From positions 1 through 63,806 of the IMG/VR virus record IMGVR_UViG_3300009136_000004: a stretch of 63,806 bases of DNA, one strand, 5' to 3'. Within the stretch, counting starts at the first letter, position 1. Every line of letters begins with the position of its first letter. Below are positions 15,562 to 25,200 of the stretch, piece by piece. The translations under genes and the position numbers were made by a program. The notes beneath the pieces are model-generated. The model saw only the letters and a program-made list of their open reading frames with translations. It searched no databases and was not told the origin of the DNA. This DNA is from a virus.

Positions 15562-16278
15562 ATGCCTTTGAACATTTCAGTAACACAGTTCCCCGGTGGA
15601 CTCGGGACCGTTGAAGACAACAACATCCTCAACGGTGTTTCGAACCCACTACCTAACCTTCAGTCGCTCGCGGTTGAAGACTTCAGTGGTGGCGAGAATT
15701 ACCTTGATCACTACACGAACGTCGCCATCACTGGCGCTGCCGTAGCTTCAGTTCTGGCTGCTGCTTCCGGCGTCGTACGGTTCACGACTCCAGGCGTTGC
15801 GGCTCAGGGCAGTGCGCTCGAAGCGAATGCCGCAACGACTCATGTCGACGGTGTCCTGGTATCAGCCGGTATCGCATCGTTTATGGCGGCGAGACTTGCC
15901 ATTGCTGACCCGGTCGCCAACGCATTCCTTCTCGGCTTCGTGCCTGGAGGTTCGGCTCTCGCTCCGGCGGATGGCCTCTACCTGTTCTCAGCGGCAGCGT
16001 CTGGTGACGTCAACCTGATCATCGAGAACAACGGTGCAGCACAGGAATCTCAGCTTGTCGGCACGATGGTCGCTGGTCCTACTGGCTTCATCGACGTCGC
16101 TTTGTACTGGGATGGCATCGTAGCTTCGGCTCAGTTCCCAGGAGGAGGCGGTTCATTCATTCCGGCGGTCGCGAACATTCCGGCGGTCGGTCTTAACGCT
16201 ACTCTCACGATGGTTGAGGGTGCTGGTGGAGCAACTACGTTCGACGTTGACTCTCTCGCCTTCGGTGGTGGCCGATAA
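15562..16278 (+). CDS. Hypothetical structural protein, Gly/Ala-rich
   Basis: The 238-residue protein is low in charge and rich in Ala, Gly and Val, with repeated beta-type stretches (DVNLIIENNGAAQESQLVG, TGFIDVALYWDG). It begins 37 bases after the capsid terminator with its own AGGAG site, and probably forms part of the virion surface. No catalytic residues or known domain were seen. Confidence 0.6.
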   Translation: MPLNISVTQFPGGLGTVEDNNILNGVSNPLPNLQSLAVEDFSGGENYLDHYTNVAITGAAVASVLAAASGVVRFTTPGVAAQGSALEANAATTHVDGVLVSAGIASFMAARLAIADPVANAFLLGFVPGGSALAPADGLYLFSAAASGDVNLIIENNGAAQESQLVGTMVAGPTGFIDVALYWDGIVASAQFPGGGGSFIPAVANIPAVGLNATLTMVEGAGGATTFDVDSLAFGGGR

Positions 16279-16302
16279 GGACCCCACTAAAGGAGAAGCG
16301 TC

Positions 16303-16626
16303 ATGAGACCAGTAAGAGTATCAACATCAGGAGTCAGTGTTTCGCCAGTGATCCCGATTGATCAATACCTGAACCCGACAGACATCGGGCTCGGTGTTGA
16401 CATCACGGCTCCTGCGACGTACACCGTTGAACATACGTTCGATGATGTATTCGCGGAGACGTTCAATCCGGCGACGGCGACTTGGTTCCCTCATCCGACC
16501 CTCGCAGCACTTTCTGCCGATGCAGATGGTAACTATGCGTTTCCTCCGACTGGTGTCAGACTGAACCAGACGGCAGGAGCAGGGTCGGCCATTCTCAATC
16601 TCATCCAAGCAGGAGCAGTATCATGA
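16303..16626 (+). CDS. Hypothetical structural protein, 107 residues
   Basis: A small beta-rich protein with a YTVEHTFDDVFAETFNP segment that looks like a compact jelly-roll or Ig-like piece. It overlaps the next gene by 4 bases. It is preceded by AAAGGAGAAG. Its position among capsid and fibre genes suggests a virion component; no family is recognised. Confidence 0.6.
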   Translation: MRPVRVSTSGVSVSPVIPIDQYLNPTDIGLGVDITAPATYTVEHTFDDVFAETFNPATATWFPHPTLAALSADADGNYAFPPTGVRLNQTAGAGSAILNLIQAGAVS

Positions 16627-17180
16627 GCGGCGCTGGAAGCGGCATAGCCGGAAACACTGGTAGCTCTTCATTCGCTGCCTTGGAACTGCTCGCAGATCCT
16701 GTAAGGCTTCAGTCGAAGATAGATTCGCTGAAAGCTGCGGAGGATGCTGCGCGAGAGCAGATAACCCTCGCTGGTCCTGCCAGTGAGATCATGAAAATAC
16801 GCGGAGAGATCGACGGACTGAAGGAGTTGGCAGAAGACAACTATAACGGTGCGAAGGCCGACGCGGAAGCGCTCATGTCACAAGCTCGTGACGATGCAGC
16901 GCAGATCATCTCGAAAGCTCAGGCTGAAGCTGCGGAAGCAGTGGAGGACGCTAAGAAGGTGGTCGAGCAAGCGGACGCGATCAGTAGTGGAGCCAAGACG
17001 GAACACAGTGCGGCTGTTCGTGAACGGGAAGTGGTTGAAGCTCGGAAGAGTGAGCAAGACCATCGGGAAGTAACACTCCAGCAGAAAGCTGATGCACTCG
17101 ATACGCGAGCGCAGGAGCTTGAAGGAGAGAAGGTAGAGCTCGCGGAAGTACGTGAGCTGATCCAGAAAGCACTGGGATAG
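16623..17180 (+). CDS. Long coiled-coil virion protein
   Basis: Almost the whole 185-residue product is a charged alpha helix with heptad repeats, from LQSKIDSLKAAEDAA to the end, rich in Ala, Glu, Lys and Gln. The first 25 residues are Gly/Ser-rich. It sits between two structural genes, three bases before the fibre gene start. A trimeric or dimeric rod that links a fibre to the particle, or a chaperone for it, would fit. Confidence 0.6.
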   Translation: MSGAGSGIAGNTGSSSFAALELLADPVRLQSKIDSLKAAEDAAREQITLAGPASEIMKIRGEIDGLKELAEDNYNGAKADAEALMSQARDDAAQIISKAQAEAAEAVEDAKKVVEQADAISSGAKTEHSAAVREREVVEARKSEQDHREVTLQQKADALDTRAQELEGEKVELAEVRELIQKALG

Positions 17181-17183
17181 TCT

Positions 17184-19670
17184 ATGGCTGCTCAATCAGG
17201 TCTAGGCTTCTCAGGGATTGTAGCGATCCAGATCCCAGATGATGGGGCTCTTGGCGAGGTTCTGACAAAGCTCTCCGCGGATAACTACGATTATGACTGG
17301 GCTCCAGGCGGAGGTGGAGGCGGAAGCACCATCATCGTTGAAGATGAGGGTGGTGTCGTCGGTGTACCGGCGGACACCCTCAACTTCGTCGGAGCGGGTG
17401 TCACTGCGGCTGGCGCAGGAACAACGAAGACCATCACCATTCCTGGTGGAGGTGGACCAGCTTCAACCGACTGGCTCGAGTTCGTATCTCAAGCGGTCAA
17501 TCCCGGTGCAGTAGCAGCCAACACTCTCTATCAAGATGACGGCTCCAACTTCGATGTTGATACTGTCGTCATGGGTGACCTTACAGTTCCGATGATGCTT
17601 ACTCAGAACGTCGGGTTTGGTAATCCTGGTACTGAGCAAGGCGGCATCCTTGTCAATGGTGCGAACTACAATGCTCACATGAAGGTCAATGACATCGGTG
17701 GTGTTCTTGACGCCACGTTGATCCTTCACAGACATTCGACAGTAGCGCCACCGATCATGACGTTCGCTCTGTCCAACGACAATACTGCGGCTCACACTGC
17801 GGTCACTCTTGGTCAGACTATCGGGTCGATCATCTTCACGGCATGGACTGGCGCTTCTGGCTACGACTTCGGCGCGGTGATGGATGTTCGTATGGCTCCT
17901 ACGGGAACTATCAGCGCGACATCGTCTCCTGCTGAGATAGCGTTCTCCACGGTTCCTGATGGCTCTAACATCGCGCTTCTAGCTCTGCTCCTGGGTTCTG
18001 ATCAGTTTGTATATGGAAGTACCGCAGCAGGTGGAATACTTCCCCTTCAAGGATCTCAGGCTGCTAACCGTGGACGTGTTGAAATTCATGGTGGCGTGGA
18101 CATTGATTGGGATTGGACGACTGACGCCATCACAGCAGGTGGCATTCGATTTGCGAATACCATTCCAGCATCCGGTGGTCTGGTATCAGCGAGCATCTTC
18201 TTAGCGAACACCATCACTGTCAATAATGCTCTGTTCATCATGTCGGCATTGGATGACAACTCCATTCTTACATGGACTGTGAATCCAGGCTTCTCAGTTA
18301 CGACTCTATTCTTTGCTCGTCAGACTTACAGATCGCTCACTCCTGGCATCGCTCCGGCTCAGACCTTCGTGTATGCTGCGCAGTGCGCGTATGATATACA
18401 AGGTGCGGGAGCCATAACGGTCACGAACTATCGGGCGTTGAGTTTCGCCCCGATTATCCGGGTACGGAATGCTGGCGACAACCTGACGATCAGCAATGTC
18501 ACTGGTCTTTCAGTCGGTCCTCTGTGGAACACGAACAACGCAACTGCGATCGCTGACTTCGGAACCATCCGTGGCGTTCACATGCTCAATCCTGCACAGG
18601 CTCTCTTCGGACAGTCTCTCGGTACTGAGCGCGCTGCGAATTACATCGGCCTCGACATGAACAACATCAACATCGCTGTCACGGGTGTTCGAGCTGTTGT
18701 TCGGTCAGCGCTGGTCGCTAACGCATCCAACTTCTTCTTGCTGAACAATAGTACAGCAGAGTCTGACTTCGCGGCAGGTGACATTCATTTCGATGACAAT
18801 ACTTACATCAAGTATGGTGGCTCGATTCCCATAGCTGATGTCTGGAATGGTTGGTTCACATCACAAGCTGCAATGATCTGGTCAACCATCGGAAACATGG
18901 GTAACAACCCGCTGTTCCTACGACCCGCAGCTACAGACACTTGGACCTTCCAACAGAGTAACCTTGGAACGCAGGACATTGGCCTCGGCTTCAACGTCAA
19001 CGCGATCTCGTTCGGCGTTATAGACCCGGTCCCGAACTCGAATAACTGGTTCGTCATCTTCGCTGCTCCCAACTTACGACAGGTTCAAATCGGTGGCGAA
19101 TACTCAGACGTCCTGTGGACTGCAAGCGGCAGCATAGACGTCAACGGTCAAGCTGTCTCTGACTTGCAAGCGTTCAAGATCAACTCGCCAGCGGTCCTAC
19201 TGAACGGTGGCACGATCCAGGACATGAGTAATCTGTTCGTACAGGCAATGCCGTCCTTCGGCGCTACTCGCGTTCAGGCGCTCAGAGTACTAGGTCGCGC
19301 TCGCATTGACGGAGCGATGAACAATGGTAGCCAGACCGAAGCCATCTTCGGTGCTAACCAGAACGACCTTCAGTTAGGACCGAACAACGCTGGTCGAACA
19401 ATGAACCTCTTGTCAGCTAGTCTAGCAGTGAACGTGACCGGCATTGATTCATCGTTCGGCTTTGCTCAAGGAGGTGATCGTATCTGTCTGTATAATACAG
19501 GCGCATTCAATATCTCAATTACGAACCAGGATGTACTGAGCCTCGCAGCGAATCGCATCATCACATCGACTGGTGTAGCTTATGTCCTCGGACCTAACGA
19601 GTGCGTCTGGCTATGGTACGATGACACTGGAACTGCTCGTTGGAGAATGTTAGAGGGGACTGGAGCATGA
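17184..19670 (+). CDS. Fibre/spike-type protein 1
   Basis: The 828-residue protein has an N-terminal GVVGVPADTLNFVGAG...KTITIP module (about residues 50-92), then long Asn/Thr/Gly-rich beta sequence without catalytic motifs, and a C-terminal domain ending in NECVWLWYDDTGTARWRML, which resembles the tips of trimeric phage fibres. It likely binds host receptors or decorates the tail. The N-terminal module also occurs in the protein at 29266-31467, so the two may share an attachment mode. The stop overlaps the next start. Confidence 0.65.
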   Translation: MAAQSGLGFSGIVAIQIPDDGALGEVLTKLSADNYDYDWAPGGGGGGSTIIVEDEGGVVGVPADTLNFVGAGVTAAGAGTTKTITIPGGGGPASTDWLEFVSQAVNPGAVAANTLYQDDGSNFDVDTVVMGDLTVPMMLTQNVGFGNPGTEQGGILVNGANYNAHMKVNDIGGVLDATLILHRHSTVAPPIMTFALSNDNTAAHTAVTLGQTIGSIIFTAWTGASGYDFGAVMDVRMAPTGTISATSSPAEIAFSTVPDGSNIALLALLLGSDQFVYGSTAAGGILPLQGSQAANRGRVEIHGGVDIDWDWTTDAITAGGIRFANTIPASGGLVSASIFLANTITVNNALFIMSALDDNSILTWTVNPGFSVTTLFFARQTYRSLTPGIAPAQTFVYAAQCAYDIQGAGAITVTNYRALSFAPIIRVRNAGDNLTISNVTGLSVGPLWNTNNATAIADFGTIRGVHMLNPAQALFGQSLGTERAANYIGLDMNNINIAVTGVRAVVRSALVANASNFFLLNNSTAESDFAAGDIHFDDNTYIKYGGSIPIADVWNGWFTSQAAMIWSTIGNMGNNPLFLRPAATDTWTFQQSNLGTQDIGLGFNVNAISFGVIDPVPNSNNWFVIFAAPNLRQVQIGGEYSDVLWTASGSIDVNGQAVSDLQAFKINSPAVLLNGGTIQDMSNLFVQAMPSFGATRVQALRVLGRARIDGAMNNGSQTEAIFGANQNDLQLGPNNAGRTMNLLSASLAVNVTGIDSSFGFAQGGDRICLYNTGAFNISITNQDVLSLAANRIITSTGVAYVLGPNECVWLWYDDTGTARWRMLEGTGA

Positions 19671-19987
19671 TCAGGCTTGACACACTCTTTCGGAACATTC
19701 AGGTCTACACTGTTACGCTGGACTTCCCGAGCGTTGGTTCGCAATCATCTCAGACCATCAATCAGGCTCTGAGTGCTGGAGCAGCGCCACTCGGTTCAAT
19801 CGTGCAACTTCTTCCACTTACAGACGCCTCTTCGTTTGATGATATGATTCTTCAAGCGAACGTGGTGACAGCAGACTCAATCCGGTTTGTGATGGTGAAC
19901 CCGACAGCAGGAGCGATTGACCCTGCTTCGACAAACTTTGCAATTTGGATTGGACAAATCAACACAGACCTCGCGGTGGCACTATGA
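19667..19987 (+). CDS. Hypothetical small virion protein, 106 residues
   Basis: I start at ATG 19667, which overlaps the previous stop (ATGA) and has AGAGGGGA upstream; the longer reading from 19640 begins inside the fibre gene. It is a compact beta protein with Ala/Ser turns and a final NFAIWIGQI strand. It overlaps the following gene by 4 bases. Tight coupling to the fibre suggests a partner, adaptor or assembly factor. Confidence 0.6.
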   Translation: MIRLDTLFRNIQVYTVTLDFPSVGSQSSQTINQALSAGAAPLGSIVQLLPLTDASSFDDMILQANVVTADSIRFVMVNPTAGAIDPASTNFAIWIGQINTDLAVAL

Positions 19988-20496
19988 CAACATTGAATGA
20001 TGCGTATGAAGCGGGAGTTGATGCGGTGATCGCAGACAACACCCTCAGCAAGAACGGCTTCGAGTCTGCTATACGAGCAGCCGTGTCCCCTCTCAGCATT
20101 GCTGATGCGGATGCGTGGGTCACGGAACTCGTGGATGAGTACAATCGGATAGAGCTTACCAACAACGCGACCTTCGCCAGTTTTCGAAACAAGATAATCA
20201 GTGACGGAAAACTGTTAGCGATGGAAGTGTTCACTGCGATGGCATCGGCAATCAACTTGCTGACGACCACTCCACAAGTTCAGGAAGATATAACTCTGAT
20301 GGACTTGCGTGAAGAGCGCGACAACATCGACGCAGCGATTGACGAGATGAATGTACTTATCGCAGCACAACCGAATGACGTAGTAGGTCGCCTCGTGAAA
20401 GATACATTGCGCATAGGAAAGGATCTTCTACGTGCGCGGAAGGAGCAAGTACGATCAGAAATTAGAGATATCACAGGTGATCCAGATTCACTCTAG
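19984..20496 (+). CDS. Hypothetical helical protein, 170 residues
   Basis: The start at 19984 overlaps the upstream stop (ATGA); an earlier ATG at 19945 has no ribosome site. The product is nearly all helix with several amphipathic stretches (SIADADAWVTELVDEYNRIE, LREERDNIDAAIDEMNVLI) and ends in a basic coiled coil. It may be a fibre-assembly chaperone or a neck protein; the function is not known. Confidence 0.55.
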   Translation: MTTLNDAYEAGVDAVIADNTLSKNGFESAIRAAVSPLSIADADAWVTELVDEYNRIELTNNATFASFRNKIISDGKLLAMEVFTAMASAINLLTTTPQVQEDITLMDLREERDNIDAAIDEMNVLIAAQPNDVVGRLVKDTLRIGKDLLRARKEQVRSEIRDITGDPDSL

Positions 20497-20505
20497 GAGA
20501 AGACA

Positions 20506-20760
20506 ATGAAGGGTTTCAAACAAGGCGCGCAGTGTGGAACGGGAGTAGCATCCCACGGCGAAGCGATGGGGTTCAAGAAAGGTGGCCGAGTGAAGGTCAA
20601 GGATACTGGCAACATGCCAGCGAAGCCGGACGGTGACAGTCAGCAGGAGAAGGAAGCTGGAGGTCGGCCGAAGGTTCGCCCAGGATACAAGAAGGGCGGA
20701 AAGGCAATGAAGAAAGGCGGCAAGCGAGCCGGTAAAGCAGTGAAACGCGGGAAGAAATAA
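20506..20760 (+). CDS. Small basic KGG-box protein
   Basis: The 84-residue protein is over a quarter Lys/Arg and has repeated short boxes: GFKKGGRVK, GYKKGGKA and a KKGGK run, ending in KRGKK. The same GYKKGGRV box is found in the internal virion protein at 33255-36329. It is preceded by TAGGAGAAG. It could be a DNA-binding packaged peptide that neutralises charge inside the capsid; this is inference. Confidence 0.55.
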   Translation: MKGFKQGAQCGTGVASHGEAMGFKKGGRVKVKDTGNMPAKPDGDSQQEKEAGGRPKVRPGYKKGGKAMKKGGKRAGKAVKRGKK

Positions 20761-21843
20761 ATGGCAACTTCAGGAACAGTAGGACAGACGGTCTTTGAGA
20801 CGAGGAAGGTGATCGACCATGCCCTCCGTCGTTGCAAAGTTCCGCCTCAGATAATCACGAGTGAGCACATAGACACGGCTCTGGATCTGTTGTTCCTGAA
20901 CCTGTCTGCGCTCGCGTCTTACGGCATCCCGCTATTCGTCATTGAGAAGGTCATCTTGCCCATCTATCGGGGTCAACGGTCAGTGCCGTTGCCGGTAGGA
21001 ACAGTCGATATGATGACCATGAACATCCGTGATTTGAACAGGGTACTCGGTCAGACTGACACAGCGAGTGAAGGTATTCCCGCGAATGCGTTTGATACCG
21101 ATCTGGCGACGTCCCTCGTGCAGACTATCCCGGCTGGATGGGTGCAGACTGACTACGGTGACGGGAATCAGGCACAGATCGACAACTATGGCATCTTCTT
21201 CACGAACGCAGTGGCCGAAGTGTGGGATATCACCATACAAGGGTCGCAGGATGGCATCACTTACACTGATCTCTATGCGAACGCGGAGCTCGATGCGATT
21301 CCAGGTGACTGGTTCTGGCTCGATTTGGAGGAGCAAGTCCCCTGGAGGTTCATTAGGCTCCAGGCGAACGGCACTACGATCCTCAATATAGCGGAATTCT
21401 ACCTCGGAAACACTGCCAATGAGATTCCAATGCCGAAAATTGCGTTGGATAGCTACTCGAACCTCCCTGATAAGACGTTCTTGAGCCGTCCGACGGAGTA
21501 TTGGTACGATAAACAGGGAACGACGCCGAGTGGGCAGAGCATTCTGACTGTCTGGCCGCTCCCAGACACTGAATTTACGTTCTTTCAGTACATTCTCTAC
21601 GTCAAAAGGCAGATCCAGGACATCGGTACGATGGTTCAGGAGATTGAAGTCCCTCAACGATGGTATGAGTTCGTGATCTGCGATCTTGCGCGCAAGTGTG
21701 TGAGGGAAATTGCTGAATCAGACATCAGTCGGTTGCCTATACTGGACGCAGACTTTGAAAAGGAGTCGATTAACGTATGGGCTGGCGAGGATGACGGCGC
21801 TCCAGTGCGCATCACGCCACGAATAGGAGTATATACAAGGTGA
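20761..21843 (+). CDS. Head-tail connector (gp4-like) with a discoidin-like insert
   Basis: The 360-residue protein begins and ends like podovirus head-tail adaptors: a helical N-terminus (TVGQTVFETRKVIDHALRR), YRGQRSVPLPVGT strands, and a C-terminal RWYEFVICDLARKCVREI helix. Residues of about 122-225 look like an inserted F5/8-type (discoidin) beta-sandwich: VWDITIQGSQDG, then PWRFIRLQANG and NIAEFYLG. It would seal the portal exit and carry a possible carbohydrate-binding face outward. The ATG directly follows the previous stop. Confidence 0.65.
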   Translation: MATSGTVGQTVFETRKVIDHALRRCKVPPQIITSEHIDTALDLLFLNLSALASYGIPLFVIEKVILPIYRGQRSVPLPVGTVDMMTMNIRDLNRVLGQTDTASEGIPANAFDTDLATSLVQTIPAGWVQTDYGDGNQAQIDNYGIFFTNAVAEVWDITIQGSQDGITYTDLYANAELDAIPGDWFWLDLEEQVPWRFIRLQANGTTILNIAEFYLGNTANEIPMPKIALDSYSNLPDKTFLSRPTEYWYDKQGTTPSGQSILTVWPLPDTEFTFFQYILYVKRQIQDIGTMVQEIEVPQRWYEFVICDLARKCVREIAESDISRLPILDADFEKESINVWAGEDDGAPVRITPRIGVYTR

Positions 21844-22199
21844 GCATCTTCATAGACCCATCCGGCTCCTCAACCTTCGGAATTGGCATCTGTGCAAGGT
21901 GCAGCCGAAAGCTGAAGCTCGAGGATCTGTATGATGATCCGAACGCTCCAGGCCTCAAGGTCTGTCTTGAAGACCTGGATGACTATGATCCGTATCGCCT
22001 TGCTGCAAGACCGACAGAAGACATCAACCTCATCTTCACGCGGCCGGATAGACCACTGAATGAACTGGATGGGGACCCGACGTTCTCGCTACTCTACATT
22101 CGTGCGACTGCGGTTGGACAACTTCGCGTGACGGAATCAGGTGTGTTCCGCGATATAGAAGAAGCACTGGACGGCGGAACGCCTCCATGGGAGTTATAG
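21840..22199 (+). CDS. Small zinc-ribbon-like virion protein
   Basis: It starts at GTG 21840, overlapping the connector stop. The 119-residue product has CARC near residue 18 and a third Cys near 42 (KVCLEDL), followed by DDYDPYR, a pattern shared by small phage proteins next to the connector gene. The rest is beta-rich. It may be a metal-stabilised adaptor between connector and fibre. Confidence 0.6.
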   Translation: MSIFIDPSGSSTFGIGICARCSRKLKLEDLYDDPNAPGLKVCLEDLDDYDPYRLAARPTEDINLIFTRPDRPLNELDGDPTFSLLYIRATAVGQLRVTESGVFRDIEEALDGGTPPWEL

Positions 22200-22200
22200 A

Positions 22201-25200
22201 ATGAGTGTAAAGATTACAGGTCTAGGCGACGTTATCCTGCCACTGGTAGGGAGTGAAGTCTTAGAAATCTCTCAGATGGTCAGCGGAGTCTGGCTGAGTA
22301 AGAAGATCACGGTCACTGATCTCAGCGCCAACATAGGAGGGCTGGATGCGGACTTCGTAACGCTCTCGGCGAACGTGCAACTTCCCAATGAGCGGATCTT
22401 GACGGCTGGGACGAACATCAGTATTGTTGATGGTGGACCTGGAAGTACGATAACGATCAACGGTACTACTCCGCCTCCTCCGGCTGGCAACTTGCCGATT
22501 CCGACGGTACTCAACTCTATGCTCATCTCTGACGGTGTGTCAGCGTGGCTAGAAGCGCCGAGTATAACCTACAATGAGGTGAATAAGGAACTGCACATAG
22601 ACGCAAGTAGTGGCGTCGGTGCTGCTCTAAACTTTGATAGCATCGATCCGAGTGGTATCGTGATCCGGATGGGCGGCGTCGGCTCGGGCTCGACCAACTA
22701 CGTCGCTATGCGGATGGATGATCAGACCGGCGGCAACTTCTTCTTATGGCGACACGATTACGGTTTATCCAGCGCGAACCATGAACTTACGCTGGAGTCC
22801 AGCCAATTCGGTACTCTTTATGAATTCGAGAATGAAGGTAATATGTGGTTCTGCGGGTCTGAGTTGGCTGCTCGTCTTGCAATCATCCCCGGCTCTAATC
22901 AAGTACGCATAGCGCAGAACGCATCACTCTACTTCGATGAGATTGCTGCGGCGAACGGCGACCAGTCTGGGTTCGGTCAGCTCTATGTTGATTCGGGCGA
23001 CGGTGGACTGTATTATAAGTACAACGCAGTCGCGACGGTTCGCCTGGATGTTAGCAGTGCATCGCTCGCATCACTCAGTGACGTCAACCTGACTGGTCAG
23101 GCTCAGTATGATCTGCTCTTCAACGTAGACGGCGCGAACTGGGAGGACACTGCTGGCAATCTGATCTTTGATCTTGCGGCACAAGCTCTTCAATTTGCGT
23201 CTGGCTTCGGCATCAACATGGGAGCCACTCCGACCAGAGTTTTGGAGATGGCGTCTTCGGGCACTCCTTCTGTCACCATCGAACACACGACTGTTGAAGT
23301 AATTGCTGAAGTTAGTACGGTCAGTAATTCGGAAGTCCCGCTCACAGGTGGTACTCTCCCACTCCTAACGGAAGGAGATGAGTATCTTCTGATGGCTGTC
23401 GCTCAGCATCACCAAGGAAATACAGGTGGTGAAAACGTACACGGAGCGGACATCGCGGTCGCATCGGCATCAGGCGTTCCGTTCAGTAATATGCGGGATG
23501 ACATTGAGCCTCCTGCATGTGCAGTCGCTTCGGATCAGGGACAATGGTTCACTGGCATGAACCAGATTCAATACTCGGTTGCTAGTCACGGTCAGATTAC
23601 CTTAGAGCATTCGGCTGGAGCAGGTCAGACGCACTATGTCAACAACGCGATCTTGATGGCATTCAACCTCACGGACTTCGGTGTTGAGAACACTGATTGG
23701 TTCAACAGCACTACGGCTCCGTTCGTCACGGTGACAGATGCAGGATGGTCGAACCTATCTCCAACCATCACGATCGGCGATGGCGTCAGCGACTGGCTGC
23801 TCTTCGGTTCCTTCCAGGTTGATCAACCCCAAGCAGGCGGACAAATTCAGTTCGGTCTGTTCAACGGTTCTGTCAACACTGAATACGCGATGCATCAGTT
23901 CGCAGACACGCAAGATATCAAGAGCATCGTCTTCTCGGCTGTCTTCACGGGGATTGCTGCCACTACGTTCCAGACTGCGGCTCGTGCAGTTGCCGCTTCT
24001 GGTAACACGGCTCGCATCTTCACTAGCGGCATCTACGCTCTTCGCCTGAACCGCTTCGCGCAGTATTCTATCCAGTCCGCCGCCGGTCCAACGAACCCAG
24101 GAAGCGGAGCTGAGTTCTCCCTGCTTACTGATAGCGTCGTTGCCAGTAGTTCTAGTGACTGGGGGATTATGGCATTCGCTCAGAATCGGTGGGTTGGAAA
24201 CGCGCTCTCTGGTACTGTCTACGGCAGAGCGAACATCAATGCCGGTGGATTCACAACCATCGCAGGGTTCGATACTCCTCCTGTATCAGTAGTAGAGAAC
24301 GCGGCAGTTGAGCGCACACCGAAGGTCATGGTCCCACGTATCACTGAACTCACAGGCGTCGTGGCGACGGATACTGTCGGAGCAGAGCTAAGATGGATTC
24401 CTGCTTCTACGTTCGCAACTGACGAAGCCAGTGTTTACAACATGGTGATGTTCACGTGGGATACGTTTGATAGTTCCGTCAACGCGACTACACTTGGTGA
24501 TCCAACCATAGATACTCGAATTGACGGTGCAGCAGTCAACTTCTTCGGCGAGTATAGCCTTCCACTCCTTGACGGTGCAGCAGGTGAAGGTCTCGTCACT
24601 GACGGTCTTGGTCAACTGTCATTCGCGGCAGCGTCCATCCCTGACCCACTGATTCTCGGGTCTATCAACTTGACCAGCGCGCTATCTACTTCAGCTCTCG
24701 GCGCTCCGTACGCTAACGTCCCGATCAACATCGGTAATAGTTTGTCGGGTACGCAAGGCATGACGCAACTGTCACGTCAGAGGATTCAGACGAAGCCAAG
24801 TGCGTTCAGTTTCAACTCTACACTGTTCATCAACACTGACGGTGCAGGAACCTCCGGGTCTGACACCATCATCGGTGGTCTTAATAGTGCGAACATCGAG
24901 GTTGAGTTCGGTGTCGCAGTCAGATTCCAACATGCTCTGTTGGCTACAGTCGTAGCCGAGACTACTTCGGCTGCTGCTGGCGGATTCCTAGCGAATAACC
25001 TTGCGACAGGTGCAGGTCTCGAGCGAGTACTGACAACGTCTGACCTCGGTGGAGGCGGGATTGGTGGATCCATCGCCATTGATCAACTCGCGTTTGGATC
25101 TGGTGTTGACACCATTGAAGGCAGCGCCAACTTGATGTGGAACGACGTCATTCTTACGGCTGGCAGTACCGCACAATCGGCAGCAACCGGATTCCTCGCT

